NCBI RefSeq assembly: GCF_041807905.1
Contig: NZ_JBGVSA010000003.1
Location: forward strand, 186,001 to 250,000
Length of the DNA stretch: 64,000 nt
Origin: JBGVSA01 sp041807905
GTDB taxonomy: Bacteria > Pseudomonadota > Gammaproteobacteria > Burkholderiales > Rhodocyclaceae
Reading direction: 5' to 3'
Made by a program: the position numbers and the translations under genes. This document shows positions 25,915 through 37,451 of this stretch, in pieces. The notes below the pieces were generated by a model. That model had not been told where the DNA came from. It was given only the letters and a program-made list of their open reading frames with translations, and ran no database searches. How positions within the stretch are numbered: position 1 is the first letter of the stretch; every line of letters begins with the position of its first letter.

Positions 25915-26652
25915 TCAGCCGATACGCTGGCGGCGCGCTTCGAACAGACAGATGCCGGACGCGACCGAGACGTTGAGACTCTCGACCGAACCGTACATGG
26001 GAATCCTTGCCAGTTCATCGCACGTCTCGCGCGTGAGACGACGCAGCCCGTCGCCTTCGGCGCCCAACACCCATGCAAAAGGCACTTTCTGGTCGATATC
26101 GTAGAGCGATTTTTCCGCTTCACCGGCCGCGCCAGCACACCAGACACCCGCCTCCTGCAACTGGCGCAGGGTGCGAGCAAGATTGGTCACGGTCACATAG
26201 GGCACGGTGTCGGCTGCGCCACTGGCAACCTTGATCGCCGTCGCGTTCAGACCGACGGCACGATCCTTCGGCGCGATGACGGCATCCGCTCCGGCCGCGT
26301 CGGCAACGCGCAAACAGGCTCCGAGATTATGCGGGTCCTGCACCCCATCCAGCACGAGGAACAGCGCGTTGTCGGTCAGCGTGTCGAGCAGGTCGGCCAT
26401 CATGACTTCCTTGCGGCGCGAAGCCACGCGCGCCACGACACCCTGGTGTCGATGCGTGCCGGCCATGCCATCCAGCCGTGCATTGTCGACGGGCATGACG
26501 CGCACGCCGGCAGCATCGGCCTTGGCCAACAGATCCTTGGCGCGGGCATCTGCACGTTGCGCGGCAACGAAAATTTCCTGCACGCCCTCCGGATCATTGC
26601 GCAGCGCGGCGGCGACGGCGTGAAAGCCGTGAATAAAGCGGGTTTCAGCCAC
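25915..26652 (-). CDS. rlmB: 23S rRNA (guanosine-2'-O-)-methyltransferase RlmB
   Basis: 245 residues, starting at GTG 26652 and overlapping the rnr stop by 8 bases. The N-terminal substrate-binding domain begins [17 protein letters not shown]. The SPOUT knot motifs are [39 protein letters not shown] and the C-terminal [16 protein letters not shown]. It methylates G2251 of 23S rRNA. Coupling to rnr is standard. Confidence 0.94.
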   Translation of the reverse strand: MAETRFIHGFHAVAAALRNDPEGVQEIFVAAQRADARAKDLLAKADAAGVRVMPVDNARLDGMAGTHRHQGVVARVASRRKEVMMADLLDTLTDNALFLVLDGVQDPHNLGACLRVADAAGADAVIAPKDRAVGLNATAIKVASGAADTVPYVTVTNLARTLRQLQEAGVWCAGAAGEAEKSLYDIDQKVPFAWVLGAEGDGLRRLTRETCDELARIPMYGSVESLNVSVASGICLFEARRQRIG

Positions 26653-29254
26653 GGCTGCTCCTCTTGCTACTGGTCTTCTTGTTCATCGTTCGTGTCGCCT
26701 TTGCGGCGGGTTTCCTGGCGGTAGGTTTCTTTGCGGCAACCTTCTTGGCGGCAGGCGCAGGCGCCTTGCCTGCTGCGGCCGCTTTGCCCTTGCTGCGCGC
26801 ATTGCGCGCTGCGCGCTCGACGGCCGTATCCAGATCCGGCGTGTCGGGCAAGCCCGCCAGTTTACGCCAACTGACGACTTCGTCGTCGCTCCCGTTTACT
26901 GCTGCGGCCTGCTTGCGGCCTGCGTCGCGCGCCGTCTTGCCTTCGCGGCGGGTGGACGGCATTTCGGCCTCGATCAGGCGGAAGTCGATCTTTCGCGTTT
27001 CGAGATCGACACGCACGATCTGCACGTCCACACGGTCCGACAGGCGGAAGCGCTGACCGCTGCGCTCGCCGACCAGTTCGTGACGCGATTCTTCGTAGTG
27101 GAAGTAATCGCGCCCGAGGTCGGAGATGTGCACCAGACCTTCAACGAAGAGTTCGTCGAGCGTCACGAAGATACCGAAGGGCACCACCGCCGTAATGCTA
27201 CCGGCATACTCTTCACCAACGTGATCCTGCATGTAATAGCACTTGAGCCACGACTCGACATCTCGGCTGGCCTCGTCGGCCCGGCGCTCCGTCATCGAAC
27301 AGTGCATGCCGATGTCGTCCCAGATATTGCGGCGCGCGGCCTTGGCCGCATCCTTGCGCGCGCGGCCCGGCACATCGGGCTCTTGCTGCTTGCCCTTCTT
27401 TCGGCGAGTGTCCTGCAACAGTTCGACCGGGCCCGACGCCGGCTGGTACTTGGTGTGATTCAAGACGGCCTTGATCGCGCGGTGTACGAGCAAGTCGGGA
27501 TAGCGCCGGATCGGCGAAGTGAAATGCGTGTATGCCTCGTAGGCCAGCCCGAAGTGGCCGACGTTCTCGGGGCTATAAACTGCCTGCTGCAGCGAACGCA
27601 GCATCACCGTCTGGATGAGCGGGAAGTCCGGCCGCGTCTTGATACGCTCGATCACCTTGGCATAGTCGGATGCCTTGGGCGAATCGCCGCCGCCCAGACC
27701 AAGGCCGAACTCTGCCAGGAAGGCACGAAGCTTTTCCAGCTTTTCGGGCGTTGGCCCTTCGTGGACGCGATAGAGCGCCGGATGTTTGTTCTTGTGAAGG
27801 AAGTCCGACGCGCAGACGTTCGCCGCGAGCATGCATTCTTCGATGAGCCGATGGGCATCGTTGCGTGCCTCCGGCACGATGCGTTCGATCTTGCCTTCGT
27901 CATTGAAGATCATGCGCGTTTCGATCGTTTCGAAATCAATCGCGCCGCGCTTGGCACGCGCCTGCAGCAATACGCGGAACAATGCGTCGAGGCTTTCGAC
28001 GTGCGGAAGCAACGCACCCAGTCTGGCGATGGCATCCGCATCCTTGTCGTACAGCGCAGCGGCCACCTGCGTGTAGGTCAGCCGAGCGTGCGAGAACATC
28101 ACCGCCGGGTAAAAACGATACTTGCGGATCGCGCCCGTCGGGCCGATATCCATATCGCACACCATGCACAGACGGTCGACTTCGGGGTTCAGAGAACACA
28201 ACCCGTTGGAGAGCTTCTCCGGCAGCATGGGAATAACGCGGCGCGGAAAGTACACCGAATTGCCGCGCGCCAGCGCGTCGGCGTCCAATGCAGAGCCCGG
28301 TTCCACGTAGTGACTCACGTCGGCGATCGCGACCACCAGTCGATAGCCCTTGCCAACGCGTTCGCAGTACACCGCATCGTCAAAGTCCTTGGCCGTTTCG
28401 CCGTCAATGGTGACCAGCGGCAGGTGACGGATGTCTTCTCGCCCGGCGAGATCTTTCTTGCGAACGACGCTGGGCAGCTTGCGCGCTTCGGCCTTGGTCT
28501 CGGCGGAAAACTCGAAGGGCAAATCGTGCTTGCGCAGCGCGATCTCGATTTCCATGCCGGGATCGGCATAGCTGCCGATACGCTCGACGATGCGGCCGAT
28601 AGGCTGAGCATTCGCCCCGGGTTGCTGCACAAGCTCCACCGTCACCACGTCGCCCGCCTTGGGCTTGCTGCGGTTCGGCATCGGCGCAAGGAGGATGTCG
28701 TGATTGATGCGTCGGTTTTCCGGCGCGAGATACGTCACGCCTTGTTGCTCGATGATCCGCCCCACGACACGTGTATTGCCGCGCTCCAGCACTTCGACGA
28801 TACGGCCTTCACGGCGGCCACGATGGTCGAGCCCGGCGACGCGCACCAGCACCCGATCGCCGTGCATGACTTCGCGCATGCTCTTCGGACCGAGGAATAT
28901 GTCATCCGAACCGTCGTCCGGCACCAGGAAACCATAGCCGTCCGGGTGCCCCTCGACCCGTCCGCGGATCAGTGCGGCCTTGTCGGGAATGATGTAGTCG
29001 CCGCGACGGTTGCGCATGAGCTGACCATCGCGTTCCATCGCGCGCAGCCGGCGCGCAAAGTGCTCGCGTTCTTCGTCGCGGATGTCGAGCGCCGCAAACA
29101 GACTGTCGATATCCATGGGGTGGCCCACGTCGCCGAGAATCTGCTCGATGTACTCGCGACTGGGTAGAGGGTTGTCGTACTTCTGGGATTCGCGTTCGAA
29201 GAATGGATCTGCCTTGCGAATGCGAGATGTCCGGAGTTTTTTTGTTTTATGCAT
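26645..29254 (-). CDS. rnr: Ribonuclease R
   Basis: 869 residues. It has an N-terminal helix-turn-helix, cold-shock domains ([21 protein letters not shown]), an RNB catalytic domain with [16 protein letters not shown] carrying the metal-binding Asp residues, an S1 domain ([22 protein letters not shown]) and a long Lys/Ala-rich tail typical of RNase R. It degrades structured RNA 3' to 5'. ATG 29254 overlaps the palindrome that forms the -35 of the divergent tRNA-Leu promoter, so the two units share control DNA. Confidence 0.94.
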   Translation of the reverse strand: MHKTKKLRTSRIRKADPFFERESQKYDNPLPSREYIEQILGDVGHPMDIDSLFAALDIRDEEREHFARRLRAMERDGQLMRNRRGDYIIPDKAALIRGRVEGHPDGYGFLVPDDGSDDIFLGPKSMREVMHGDRVLVRVAGLDHRGRREGRIVEVLERGNTRVVGRIIEQQGVTYLAPENRRINHDILLAPMPNRSKPKAGDVVTVELVQQPGANAQPIGRIVERIGSYADPGMEIEIALRKHDLPFEFSAETKAEARKLPSVVRKKDLAGREDIRHLPLVTIDGETAKDFDDAVYCERVGKGYRLVVAIADVSHYVEPGSALDADALARGNSVYFPRRVIPMLPEKLSNGLCSLNPEVDRLCMVCDMDIGPTGAIRKYRFYPAVMFSHARLTYTQVAAALYDKDADAIARLGALLPHVESLDALFRVLLQARAKRGAIDFETIETRMIFNDEGKIERIVPEARNDAHRLIEECMLAANVCASDFLHKNKHPALYRVHEGPTPEKLEKLRAFLAEFGLGLGGGDSPKASDYAKVIERIKTRPDFPLIQTVMLRSLQQAVYSPENVGHFGLAYEAYTHFTSPIRRYPDLLVHRAIKAVLNHTKYQPASGPVELLQDTRRKKGKQQEPDVPGRARKDAAKAARRNIWDDIGMHCSMTERRADEASRDVESWLKCYYMQDHVGEEYAGSITAVVPFGIFVTLDELFVEGLVHISDLGRDYFHYEESRHELVGERSGQRFRLSDRVDVQIVRVDLETRKIDFRLIEAEMPSTRREGKTARDAGRKQAAAVNGSDDEVVSWRKLAGLPDTPDLDTAVERAARNARSKGKAAAAGKAPAPAAKKVAAKKPTARKPAAKATRTMNKKTSSKRSSRG

Positions 29255-29281
29255 TGACTAAGTCAATCCTTAATATATAAT
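29253..29281 (+). promoter_or_regulatory. Promoter of tRNA-Leu, with a 15-bp palindrome over the -35
   Basis: TTGACT (29254-29259), 16 bases, TATAAT (29276-29281), 30 bases before the tRNA 5' end. The -35 lies in the perfect palindrome ATTGACT-A-AGTCAAT (29253-29267), which also covers the first bases of rnr on the other strand. Confidence 0.75.
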
Positions 29282-29310
29282 GCGCGTCTCAGTTGCAGCG
29301 ATGCAGCCGT

Positions 29311-29395
29311 GCCCAGGTGGCGAAATTGGTAGACGCGCTAGTTTCAGGTACTAGTGCCGCAAGGTGTGGAGGTTCGAGTCCTCTCCTGGGCACCA
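29311..29395 (+). tRNA. tRNA-Leu (anticodon CAG)
   Basis: 85 nt with encoded CCA. The acceptor GCCCAGG pairs with CCTGGGC, the anticodon stem is CTAGT/ACTAG with loop TTCAGGT (anticodon CAG, reading CUG), a long class II variable arm (TGCCGCAAGGTGT) follows, and the T-arm is GGAGG-TTCGAGT-CCTCT. An intrinsic terminator follows 15 bases later. Confidence 0.97.
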
Positions 29396-29410
29396 AGAAT
29401 TCGCTAAGAA

Positions 29411-29436
29411 AGCCGACCGGAAGGTCGGCTTTTTTT
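29411..29436 (+). terminator. Intrinsic terminator of tRNA-Leu
   Basis: AGCCGACC (29411-29418), loop GGAA, GGTCGGCT (29423-29430), then six T. Confidence 0.93.
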
Positions 29437-29731
29437 ATTCCTGCTTCGGTTCTCGAAGCATCTTCTGCCGGCCATGCCAAAGCACTGGTAACGGCGTTCC
29501 GCCGCAACACGAAAGTCGCCTTCGCGCGCCTCGCGCAATGCACACGATCGCGCTGGCGCAGCGTGAAAATCAAGACAGAAAAGTCGCTTGCGCTGCGACG
29601 GGAAGATAACACCGTCTGCCGACTCGCCGACAAGACGGATTGCGCAAGAGACGCATCGCCGTGCCGGCATGGGTGCGCCGGCACGCCTAACTGAACGAAA
29701 AAGGTCGGTCTGGTTGCGATGCGGCTCTCGA
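29437..29731. other. 295-base region between the tRNA-Leu terminator and purA
   Basis: No coding frame with family features is seen. It contains one strong inverted repeat, GTGCCGGC (29661-29668) with GCCGGCAC (29677-29684), downstream of purA on the minus strand; no T-run follows in either direction, so terminator function for purA is uncertain. Confidence 0.5.
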
Positions 29732-31042
<1,311 letters not shown>

Positions 31043-31052
31043 TTACTCTCCG

Positions 31053-32207
31053 TTACAGCGGGACAACATGCCACGCGCCATTCTGCATGATCAATCGCCG
31101 GTCGCAGCCGGCCTCCTGCCAGGCGCCCTCGTGGCCTGGCAATTCAAGCATGACGATTTCGCCACGGGCACGCAGCGCCGCAACGACTTCGCCGAGATTT
31201 TCATCGCCGGCCAGTGGCGCCAGGATCGCGCCCTGCTGAGCCGCGACCCCCACCGTAGCTGCCAGCACGCGCAAATCCAGGCTGAACCCGGTGGCAGGCC
31301 GAGCACGACCAAAGGATTGCCCAACGTCGTTATAGCGCCCGCCCAATGCCACTGCCGCAGAGAGCGAGCCACAGTAGGCAGCGAACACCAACCCTGTGTG
31401 ATAGTGGTATCCGCGCAGGTCCGCCAGATCGAAGGACAACGGCTGATCGGCCAGACGGCGGGCCAAGTGCAGCAATTCTTCGAGCGCCGTGCGCACACCC
31501 GGAATATCGGGCAGTTCGCTCATGGCGCGAACCAGCACGTTGGCGTCGCCGTACAGATTGGGCAGCGCCAGAAGTGCGGCACGCGGCTCTGCTGACATCG
31601 TGGCGGTGAAGTCGCGCAGGGCTGGGACATCCTTCGTCTGCAGGATCGCGAACAGTGTCTCCTCGCCCTGCTGATCGAGCCCCGCATAGGCGGCCAGCGC
31701 ACGGAAAAGCCCGATGTGCCCAAGGTCAACGCGACGGGTCGCGATGCCTGCGAGATCCAGCACGCGCGTGAGCAAGCGCAGGATTTCTTCGTCGGCTTCA
31801 ATGCCAGCATGGCCAAACAGTTCCGCGCCAACCTGGACCTGTTCACGCGCCGAATTGAGCGCGCGCGGCACGGTCTGCACCACGCTACCGCAATAGCACA
31901 GGCGCGTGACGCCCTGCCGATTGAGCAGATGCGCGTCAATGCGTGTGACCTGCGGCGTGATGTCGGCCCGCAGACCGAGCGTACGGCCAGAGAGTTGATC
32001 GATCAGAGTGAAGGTGCTGGCCGCCATGTCGCGGCCCGCCCCCGATATGAGCGAGTCGAAGTGCTCGACCATCGGTGGCACGACCAACTGATAACCGTTG
32101 ACGCGGAATTCATCAAGTACGCGGCGCCGTAGTGTTTCTAGCGCGGCGGCCTCGACGGGCAGCACATCTTCGAAGTGTTCGGGCAGCGCCCAGCGCGGCA
32201 GAGCCAT
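31053..32207 (-). CDS. hisZ: ATP phosphoribosyltransferase regulatory subunit HisZ
   Basis: 384 residues, similar to histidyl-tRNA synthetase but without an anticodon-binding domain. It begins [20 protein letters not shown], with class II motif 2-like QVTRIDAH...[14 protein letters not shown] and the motif 3-like [21 protein letters not shown]. HisZ joins the short HisG to make active ATP phosphoribosyltransferase, the first step of histidine synthesis; hisG is not in the window. The true hisS is at 39273. Confidence 0.94.
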   Translation of the reverse strand: MALPRWALPEHFEDVLPVEAAALETLRRRVLDEFRVNGYQLVVPPMVEHFDSLISGAGRDMAASTFTLIDQLSGRTLGLRADITPQVTRIDAHLLNRQGVTRLCYCGSVVQTVPRALNSAREQVQVGAELFGHAGIEADEEILRLLTRVLDLAGIATRRVDLGHIGLFRALAAYAGLDQQGEETLFAILQTKDVPALRDFTATMSAEPRAALLALPNLYGDANVLVRAMSELPDIPGVRTALEELLHLARRLADQPLSFDLADLRGYHYHTGLVFAAYCGSLSAAVALGGRYNDVGQSFGRARPATGFSLDLRVLAATVGVAAQQGAILAPLAGDENLGEVVAALRARGEIVMLELPGHEGAWQEAGCDRRLIMQNGAWHVVPL

Positions 32208-32216
32208 GACAAATGA

Positions 32217-32402
32217 TTACTTGACGAAAAACAGCAGCGCGACGCCGACGAGCATCGAGGCCAGGCCGACGAATCGGACCTGGCCATTTGCCAGTCGGGT
32301 CAGTCGCTGAAAGGTCTCCCGCCAAGCGGCAGGCGCGAGAAAAGGGAAAATGCCTTCGAGCACAAGCATGAGCGCGAAGGCGGTCAACAAATACCGCAGC
32401 AT
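32217..32402 (-). CDS. DUF2065 (YjeT-type) small membrane protein
   Basis: 61 residues, nearly all membrane: helices at about 3-20 and 43-60 with the family pattern LVLEGIFPFLAPAAWRETFQ and VRFVGLASMLVGVALLF. It lies between hflC (1 base from its stop) and hisZ, its normal place in betaproteobacteria. Function is unknown; the position suggests the HflKC membrane complex. Confidence 0.9.
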   Translation of the reverse strand: MLRYLLTAFALMLVLEGIFPFLAPAAWRETFQRLTRLANGQVRFVGLASMLVGVALLFFVK

Positions 32403-32403
32403 T

Positions 32404-33288
32404 TTACCTCGCTTCGCGCGTGGCGCCGCTTCCCTTGAAATATTTGAAGAAGTCGGAGCTCGGGTCGACGACCAGAACGTCGTTCTTGTTGCGGAAGCTG
32501 GCCTTATAGGCCTCTAGGCTACGATAGAACCGGAAGAAATCCGGTGCCTTGCCGAAGGCTTCTGCGTAGATGGCAGCCGCCTTGGCGTCCCCTTGCCCCT
32601 GCACGCGCTGAGCATCCCGATAGGCTTCAGCGATGATCACTTCGCGTTGCCGGTCGGCATCGGCCTTGATCTTTTCCGCTTCAGCCGAACCCGTGGCTCG
32701 CAGCTCGTTGGCAACGCGCTTGCGCTCGGCTTCCATCCGGCGGAAGACGGATTCGCTCACCTCGGTAGGCAGATCGACACGCTTTACGCGCACGTCGATG
32801 ATCTGCATGCCGAAACGACTCGCATCATCTTCCGCACGCTTGCGCATGCGCTCCATGATCTGGGCGCGCTCGCCCGAGACGACTTCATGCACGGTGCGGC
32901 GACCGAATTCTTCACGCAGACCGGAGGTCACGGTCTGTTCGAGACGGTTGCGCGCCTTGGCTTCCTCGCCACCGAAACTGCGGTAGTAGAGACCGGGATC
33001 GGCGATGCGCCATTTCACGAACAGGTCGACCAGTACGTTTTTCTTCTCGGACGTCTGGAACAACTCGGGTTCCGGCGTATCGAGCGTCAGGATGCGACGA
33101 TCGAAGTAACGTACGTTCTGGATAAGCGGCCACTTGAACTTGAGGCCGGGCTCGGTAATCACGCGCTTGATTTCGCCGAGCTGGAACACCAATGCATATT
33201 GGCGTTGATCGACGGTAAAGACAGACATGGACAGCACGACCACGACGAACAGGACGAGGCCGGCAATCAGCGGCAAACGATCACGCAT
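32404..33288 (-). CDS. hflC: FtsH modulator HflC
   Basis: 294 residues. It has one N-terminal membrane helix (6-22), an SPFH domain beginning VDQRQYALVFQLGEIKRVI with DVRVKRVDLPTEVSESVFRRM, and a helical Ala/Glu/Lys-rich C-terminal half. With HflK it forms a periplasm-facing cage around FtsH that controls membrane proteolysis. It starts 11 bases after hflK. Confidence 0.95.
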   Translation of the reverse strand: MRDRLPLIAGLVLFVVVVLSMSVFTVDQRQYALVFQLGEIKRVITEPGLKFKWPLIQNVRYFDRRILTLDTPEPELFQTSEKKNVLVDLFVKWRIADPGLYYRSFGGEEAKARNRLEQTVTSGLREEFGRRTVHEVVSGERAQIMERMRKRAEDDASRFGMQIIDVRVKRVDLPTEVSESVFRRMEAERKRVANELRATGSAEAEKIKADADRQREVIIAEAYRDAQRVQGQGDAKAAAIYAEAFGKAPDFFRFYRSLEAYKASFRNKNDVLVVDPSSDFFKYFKGSGATREAR

Positions 33289-33299
33289 GACGGCTCCCC

Positions 33300-34526
33300 T
33301 TAGCGATCGCGCGAGCGCATGGCATCGCGACTACGGTAATCGACGCCCGCGGCGGCAGCCGCCGACGGCGCGGGCTCGGCGGCAGCGGCTGGCGGCGTGC
33401 TTTCAGGCACTGGCGTACCGTTGGTTGCACCCGTGCTCTGGATGATCTTGTCCAGCGGCAGATAGAGCAGATTGCCGCTGCCCTTGGTGTCCACCAGGAT
33501 CTTGCTGGTGTTGGCAAAGATCTGCTGCATGGCATCGAGGTACATGCGGTTGCGCGTAACTTCCGGTGCCCTGGCGTATTCGGCCTGGATCTGCGAGAAG
33601 CGGCTCGCATCGCCCTCTGCGCGGGCAACCACGCGGGCCGCGTAACCGTCGGCTTCTTCCCTCAGGCGCGCTGCAGCGCCCCGCGCTCTCGGAATGACGT
33701 CGTTGGCGTAGGCTTCACCCTCATTCTTGAGGCGTTCGCGGTCCTGGCCTGCCTTGACGGCATCGTTGAATGCGTCCTGCACTTGCTCGGGCGGCTGCGC
33801 ATTCTGCATCGTGACCTTGTTGATCTGGATGCCGGTCTGGAAGCGATTGAGAATATCCTGGATCAGACGCGCCGCGCTGTTGGCGACTTCCTCGCGCCCC
33901 TGGTAGAGGACAAAGTCCATCTGGCTTTTGCCGACGATCTCGCGCATCGCGGTTTCGGCAGCCTGCTTGACCGCTTCTTCGGGGTTGCGGTTGTTGAACA
34001 GGAAGGCCTCGGGATCGGCCACCGTATATTGCACGGCGAACTGGATGTTGATGATGTTCTCGTCGTCCGTGAGCATCAGCGCTTCGCGCAGATCCTTGGC
34101 GCGCTCGGAGCCGCGATATCCCACTTCAACAGTGCGCACCTGGCTGACATTGACCAGTTCGTGCGTTTCCAGCGGGAACGGCAAACGCCAATTCAGGCCC
34201 TCGCCGGTGACTTCCCTGAACTTGCCGAAGCGCAGCACCACACCGCGCTCGGAGGCATCGACGGTATAGAAACCGCTGGCCAGCCACAGCACGACGAGCA
34301 CGGCCACCACGAGGCCGATACCGCCGCCGAACTGTCGACGGGTCGTTTCGGGCGGCGGCCCACCGCCATCATTGCCGCGCTGACCACCCCCCTTGCGGTT
34401 GAATGCACCCGCGAGGCGGCGATTGAGGTCGCGCCAGATTTCTTCGAGGTCGGGAGGGCTAGGGTCGTTACCTCGACGGTCGTCACCCTGGTTATTGTTG
34501 CCCCAGCGTGGATCGTTCAGCGACAT
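33300..34526 (-). CDS. hflK: FtsH modulator HflK
   Basis: 408 residues from ATG 34526 (MSLNDPRWGNN), the family start. A Gly/Asn/Asp-rich cytoplasmic N-terminus is followed by a membrane helix (about 76-93), an SPFH domain with VDASERGVVLRFGKFREVTGEG, and coiled-coil helices. The C-terminus is Pro/Ala-rich. It is the HflC partner; the operon hflX-hflK-hflC follows hfq. Confidence 0.95.
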   Translation of the reverse strand: MSLNDPRWGNNNQGDDRRGNDPSPPDLEEIWRDLNRRLAGAFNRKGGGQRGNDGGGPPPETTRRQFGGGIGLVVAVLVVLWLASGFYTVDASERGVVLRFGKFREVTGEGLNWRLPFPLETHELVNVSQVRTVEVGYRGSERAKDLREALMLTDDENIINIQFAVQYTVADPEAFLFNNRNPEEAVKQAAETAMREIVGKSQMDFVLYQGREEVANSAARLIQDILNRFQTGIQINKVTMQNAQPPEQVQDAFNDAVKAGQDRERLKNEGEAYANDVIPRARGAAARLREEADGYAARVVARAEGDASRFSQIQAEYARAPEVTRNRMYLDAMQQIFANTSKILVDTKGSGNLLYLPLDKIIQSTGATNGTPVPESTPPAAAAEPAPSAAAAAGVDYRSRDAMRSRDR

Positions 34527-34540
34527 GAGTAGTCCAGTGA

Positions 34541-35680
34541 TCACGTTGATATCAAGCCTGTCTGATCGTCTTCAGAATGAGGTTCGGGCGGCGGGAACAA
34601 ATGCGTTGCCAGGGCCGAACGGAGCAAATCTAGCCCCGCTCCGGTCCGGGCGCTGACGAGGACGCGCCCGATCTTACCATAGGCGTCATGTTCGACACCC
34701 GGCTGCCCGTGCGTCGCATCGATCTTGTTCCAGACGACGATCTGGGGAACATCCCCCGCGCCGATTTCCCTCAGCACTTGGTTTACAACGTCGATCTGCG
34801 CTTCGCGGTCGGCCGAAGAGGCATCGACAACATGCAGCAGCAGATCGGCACTGGCCGTCTCTTCCAGCGTGGCATGAAAAGCCGCCACCACCGAGTGAGG
34901 CAGGTCCCGGATGAAACCCACCGTATCGGACAGTACGATATTGGCATTCGCTTCACGCAGGTAAACCCGGCGCGAAGTCGTATCCAGCGTCGCGAACAAC
35001 TGGTCCGCGGCGTAAGTGCCCGCCTTTGTCAGCGCGTTGAAAAGCGTTGATTTGCCGGCGTTCGTGTAACCGACCAGTGAGACCGTGGGCACCGCGGTGC
35101 GTTCCCGCTGGCGGCGCCTGACGCGGCGCTGCTTCTCGAGTTGCGAAAGGCGCTCTTTCAGGAGCCTGACGCGCGCGCCCAACAACCGGCGGTCAGTTTC
35201 GAGCTGGGTTTCACCCGGACCACGCAAACCGATACCGCCCTTCTGGCGTTCAAGGTGAGTCCATCCCCGCACCAGCCGCGTGGCCATGTGCTCGAGCTGG
35301 GCGAGCTCGACCTGCAACTTGCCCTCGTGGCTCTTGGCACGCAAGGCGAAGATATCCAGGATGAGGGAATTGCGGTCGACCACCCGCCTCTGCAGCACGC
35401 GTTCAAGATTGCGTTGCTGGCCGGCAGTCAGTTCGTGGTTAAAGATGACGAGGTCCGCGCTGTGACCTGCGACGAGATCTGCGATCTCCTGCGCCTTGCC
35501 CTTGCCCACAAACAGGGCCGGGTCTGGCGATTGGCGTTTGGCCTGGACGACGGCGAGCGTCTCGGCTCCGGCGGAGCCAGCCAGGAGCTCGAGTTCTGCC
35601 ACGCGCTCGGCGAGCCCTCCGTCACCGAAATCCAGTTGAACGAGTACGGCGCGATTGCCGGCGGCCGGACGCTCAAACAT
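34541..35680 (-). CDS. hflX: Ribosome-associated GTPase HflX
   Basis: 379 residues. It has an N-terminal HflX domain (FVGKGKAQEIADLVAGHSAD), a helical linker with GGIGLRGPGETQLETDRR, and a G domain with P-loop GYTNAGKSTLFNALT, DTVGFIRDLP and WNKID. HflX splits stalled or heat-damaged 70S ribosomes. It starts 56 bases after hfq. Confidence 0.95.
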   Translation of the reverse strand: MFERPAAGNRAVLVQLDFGDGGLAERVAELELLAGSAGAETLAVVQAKRQSPDPALFVGKGKAQEIADLVAGHSADLVIFNHELTAGQQRNLERVLQRRVVDRNSLILDIFALRAKSHEGKLQVELAQLEHMATRLVRGWTHLERQKGGIGLRGPGETQLETDRRLLGARVRLLKERLSQLEKQRRVRRRQRERTAVPTVSLVGYTNAGKSTLFNALTKAGTYAADQLFATLDTTSRRVYLREANANIVLSDTVGFIRDLPHSVVAAFHATLEETASADLLLHVVDASSADREAQIDVVNQVLREIGAGDVPQIVVWNKIDATHGQPGVEHDAYGKIGRVLVSARTGAGLDLLRSALATHLFPPPEPHSEDDQTGLIST

Positions 35681-35736
35681 GGAACAGGACAGAGAGAAGT
35701 GGGCGCGAGGCCCACCGGATGCAGGACAACAGGGAA

Positions 35737-35985
35737 TTACTCTTTGGCAGCGTCGCCAGCGTTTTCGTGCGGAATGGACACGGCACGTGCCGGCACGACC
35801 GTCGAGATGGCGTGCTTGTACACCATCTGGGTGACTGTGTTCTTGAGCAGGACGACGTATTGGTCGAACGACTCGATGTGCCCCTGCAATTTGATGCCAT
35901 TGACCAGATAGATCGACACCGGAACATGTTCGCGGCGCAGGATGTTCAGAAACGGGTCTTGCAGAAGCTGGCCTTTATTGCTCAT
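35737..35985 (-). CDS. hfq: RNA chaperone Hfq
   Basis: 82 residues. It has the Sm1 segment [25 protein letters not shown] and Sm2 segment with the uracil-binding [10 protein letters not shown] (Lys56-His57). The C-terminal tail is short (about 14 residues), as in other betaproteobacteria. It forms hexamers that pair small RNAs with mRNAs. It lies between der and hflX. Confidence 0.97.
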   Translation of the reverse strand: MSNKGQLLQDPFLNILRREHVPVSIYLVNGIKLQGHIESFDQYVVLLKNTVTQMVYKHAISTVVPARAVSIPHENAGDAAKE

Positions 35986-36100
35986 GGTTGGCCCTCGGTA
36001 TTGTTATGAATGTATGTTATCGCGCTACGGGCAAAAGCTGCCAGTCTACCAATTGTACCCGACCGACTTTTGATTTCCCCGAAGAGTCGGCTGAGCTGCG

Positions 36101-37426
36101 TCAATCTTCGCCTGCGAAGGGGTTGCGCGTACTCTTGAATTGAATCCTGAGCGGTGTGCCCTGCAATTTGAACGCCTCGACGAACGAATGTTCCAGATAG
36201 CGCTGATACGAGGCCGGAACGTGCTCCAGGGCGTTCCCGTGGATCACCACCACAGGCGGATTCTGACCGCCTTGGTGAGCATAACGCAATTTCGGTCGGA
36301 AAATACCGTGCCGAGGCGGGACTTGCTTGGAGACGGCCAGTTGGAGCACGCGTGTCAGACGGGGTGTCGACAACTTGGCCATTGCCGCGCCGTAAGCGCC
36401 ATCCACCGACTTGAGCAGGGGGCCAATACCGGTAGCCTGCAGCGCGGAGATGTAATGAAAGCGCGCAAACGACAGAAACTGTAGCTTCCTGGCGATATCC
36501 GCCTTGATGCGCTCGCGACGATACTCGTCGACGTCGTCCCACTTGTTGACCGCCACAACCAGGGCTCGACCCGTTTCGAGCACGAACCCGCCGATGTGAG
36601 CATCCTGATCAGAAATATCCTGGCTCGCGTCGAGCACCAACACGACCACGTTAGCCTCTTCGACGGCTTGCAGCGTCTTGATGACCGAGAACTTCTCGAT
36701 CGCCTCGAAGACCTTTCCCTTGCGGCGCAGACCGGCAGTGTCGATCAGTGTGTACTCACGCCCGTTTCGCTCGAACGGCACTGCGATGGCGTCGCGCGTC
36801 GTGCCAGGCATGTCGAAAGCAATCAGACGATCCTCGCCCAGCAAGGCGTTGATGAGGGTCGACTTGCCCACATTCGGGCGGCCGACGATCGCCACGCGAG
36901 GACCGTGCGAGGCATCCTGCTCGGTCTCGGTCTGGGGAAACCGCTCCAGCACGAGGTCCATCAGCGCCTTGACGCCGTCGCCGTGTGCAGCGGAAATCAC
37001 CAACGGATCGCCGAACCCGAGCTCATGGAATTCGGCGGCCACCACTGGCCGGTTCATCCCTTCGGCCTTGTTAACGACCAGATATAGGGGCCGGCCACTT
37101 CGACGAAGGCGATCGGCGATCTGTTTGTCATGGGGCGTCAGGCCGGCACGGCCATCGACAATGAACAAAAGCGCGTCCGCTTCGGCGATGGCGGCTTCGG
37201 CCTGACGGGCCATTTCGGCCACGATGCCCTCTTTTGCCAAGGGCTCAAAACCGCCTGTGTCGACGAGCAGATAGGGTTTGTCGCCCACTCGGCCAACGCC
37301 GTAGTGACGGTCGCGCGTCAATCCGGGCAGATCGGCCACCAAGGCGTCGCGCGTACGCGTCAGCCGGTTGAACAGGGTCGATTTGCCGACGTTGGGACGA
37401 CCGACGAGAACGAGAGTGGGTCTCAC
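36101..37426 (-). CDS. der: Ribosome assembly GTPase Der (EngA)
   Basis: 441 residues with two tandem G domains, each with [10 protein letters not shown]: the first at about residue 7, the second at about 182, with DTGGFEP and [10 protein letters not shown] as switch regions and NKAEG/NKWDD as base-specificity motifs. A KH-like C-terminal domain ends [16 protein letters not shown]. It helps 50S subunit maturation. It lies 25 bases after bamB on the same strand. Confidence 0.96.
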   Translation of the reverse strand: MRPTLVLVGRPNVGKSTLFNRLTRTRDALVADLPGLTRDRHYGVGRVGDKPYLLVDTGGFEPLAKEGIVAEMARQAEAAIAEADALLFIVDGRAGLTPHDKQIADRLRRSGRPLYLVVNKAEGMNRPVVAAEFHELGFGDPLVISAAHGDGVKALMDLVLERFPQTETEQDASHGPRVAIVGRPNVGKSTLINALLGEDRLIAFDMPGTTRDAIAVPFERNGREYTLIDTAGLRRKGKVFEAIEKFSVIKTLQAVEEANVVVLVLDASQDISDQDAHIGGFVLETGRALVVAVNKWDDVDEYRRERIKADIARKLQFLSFARFHYISALQATGIGPLLKSVDGAYGAAMAKLSTPRLTRVLQLAVSKQVPPRHGIFRPKLRYAHQGGQNPPVVVIHGNALEHVPASYQRYLEHSFVEAFKLQGTPLRIQFKSTRNPFAGED

Positions 37427-37451
37427 AAAACCATTACCAGATACAGAGCCG

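Noticed and set aside
27080..29167. A 695-codon plus-strand frame opposite rnr
   Set aside because: RNase R on the minus strand has every family motif; the long antisense frame is a high-GC artefact.
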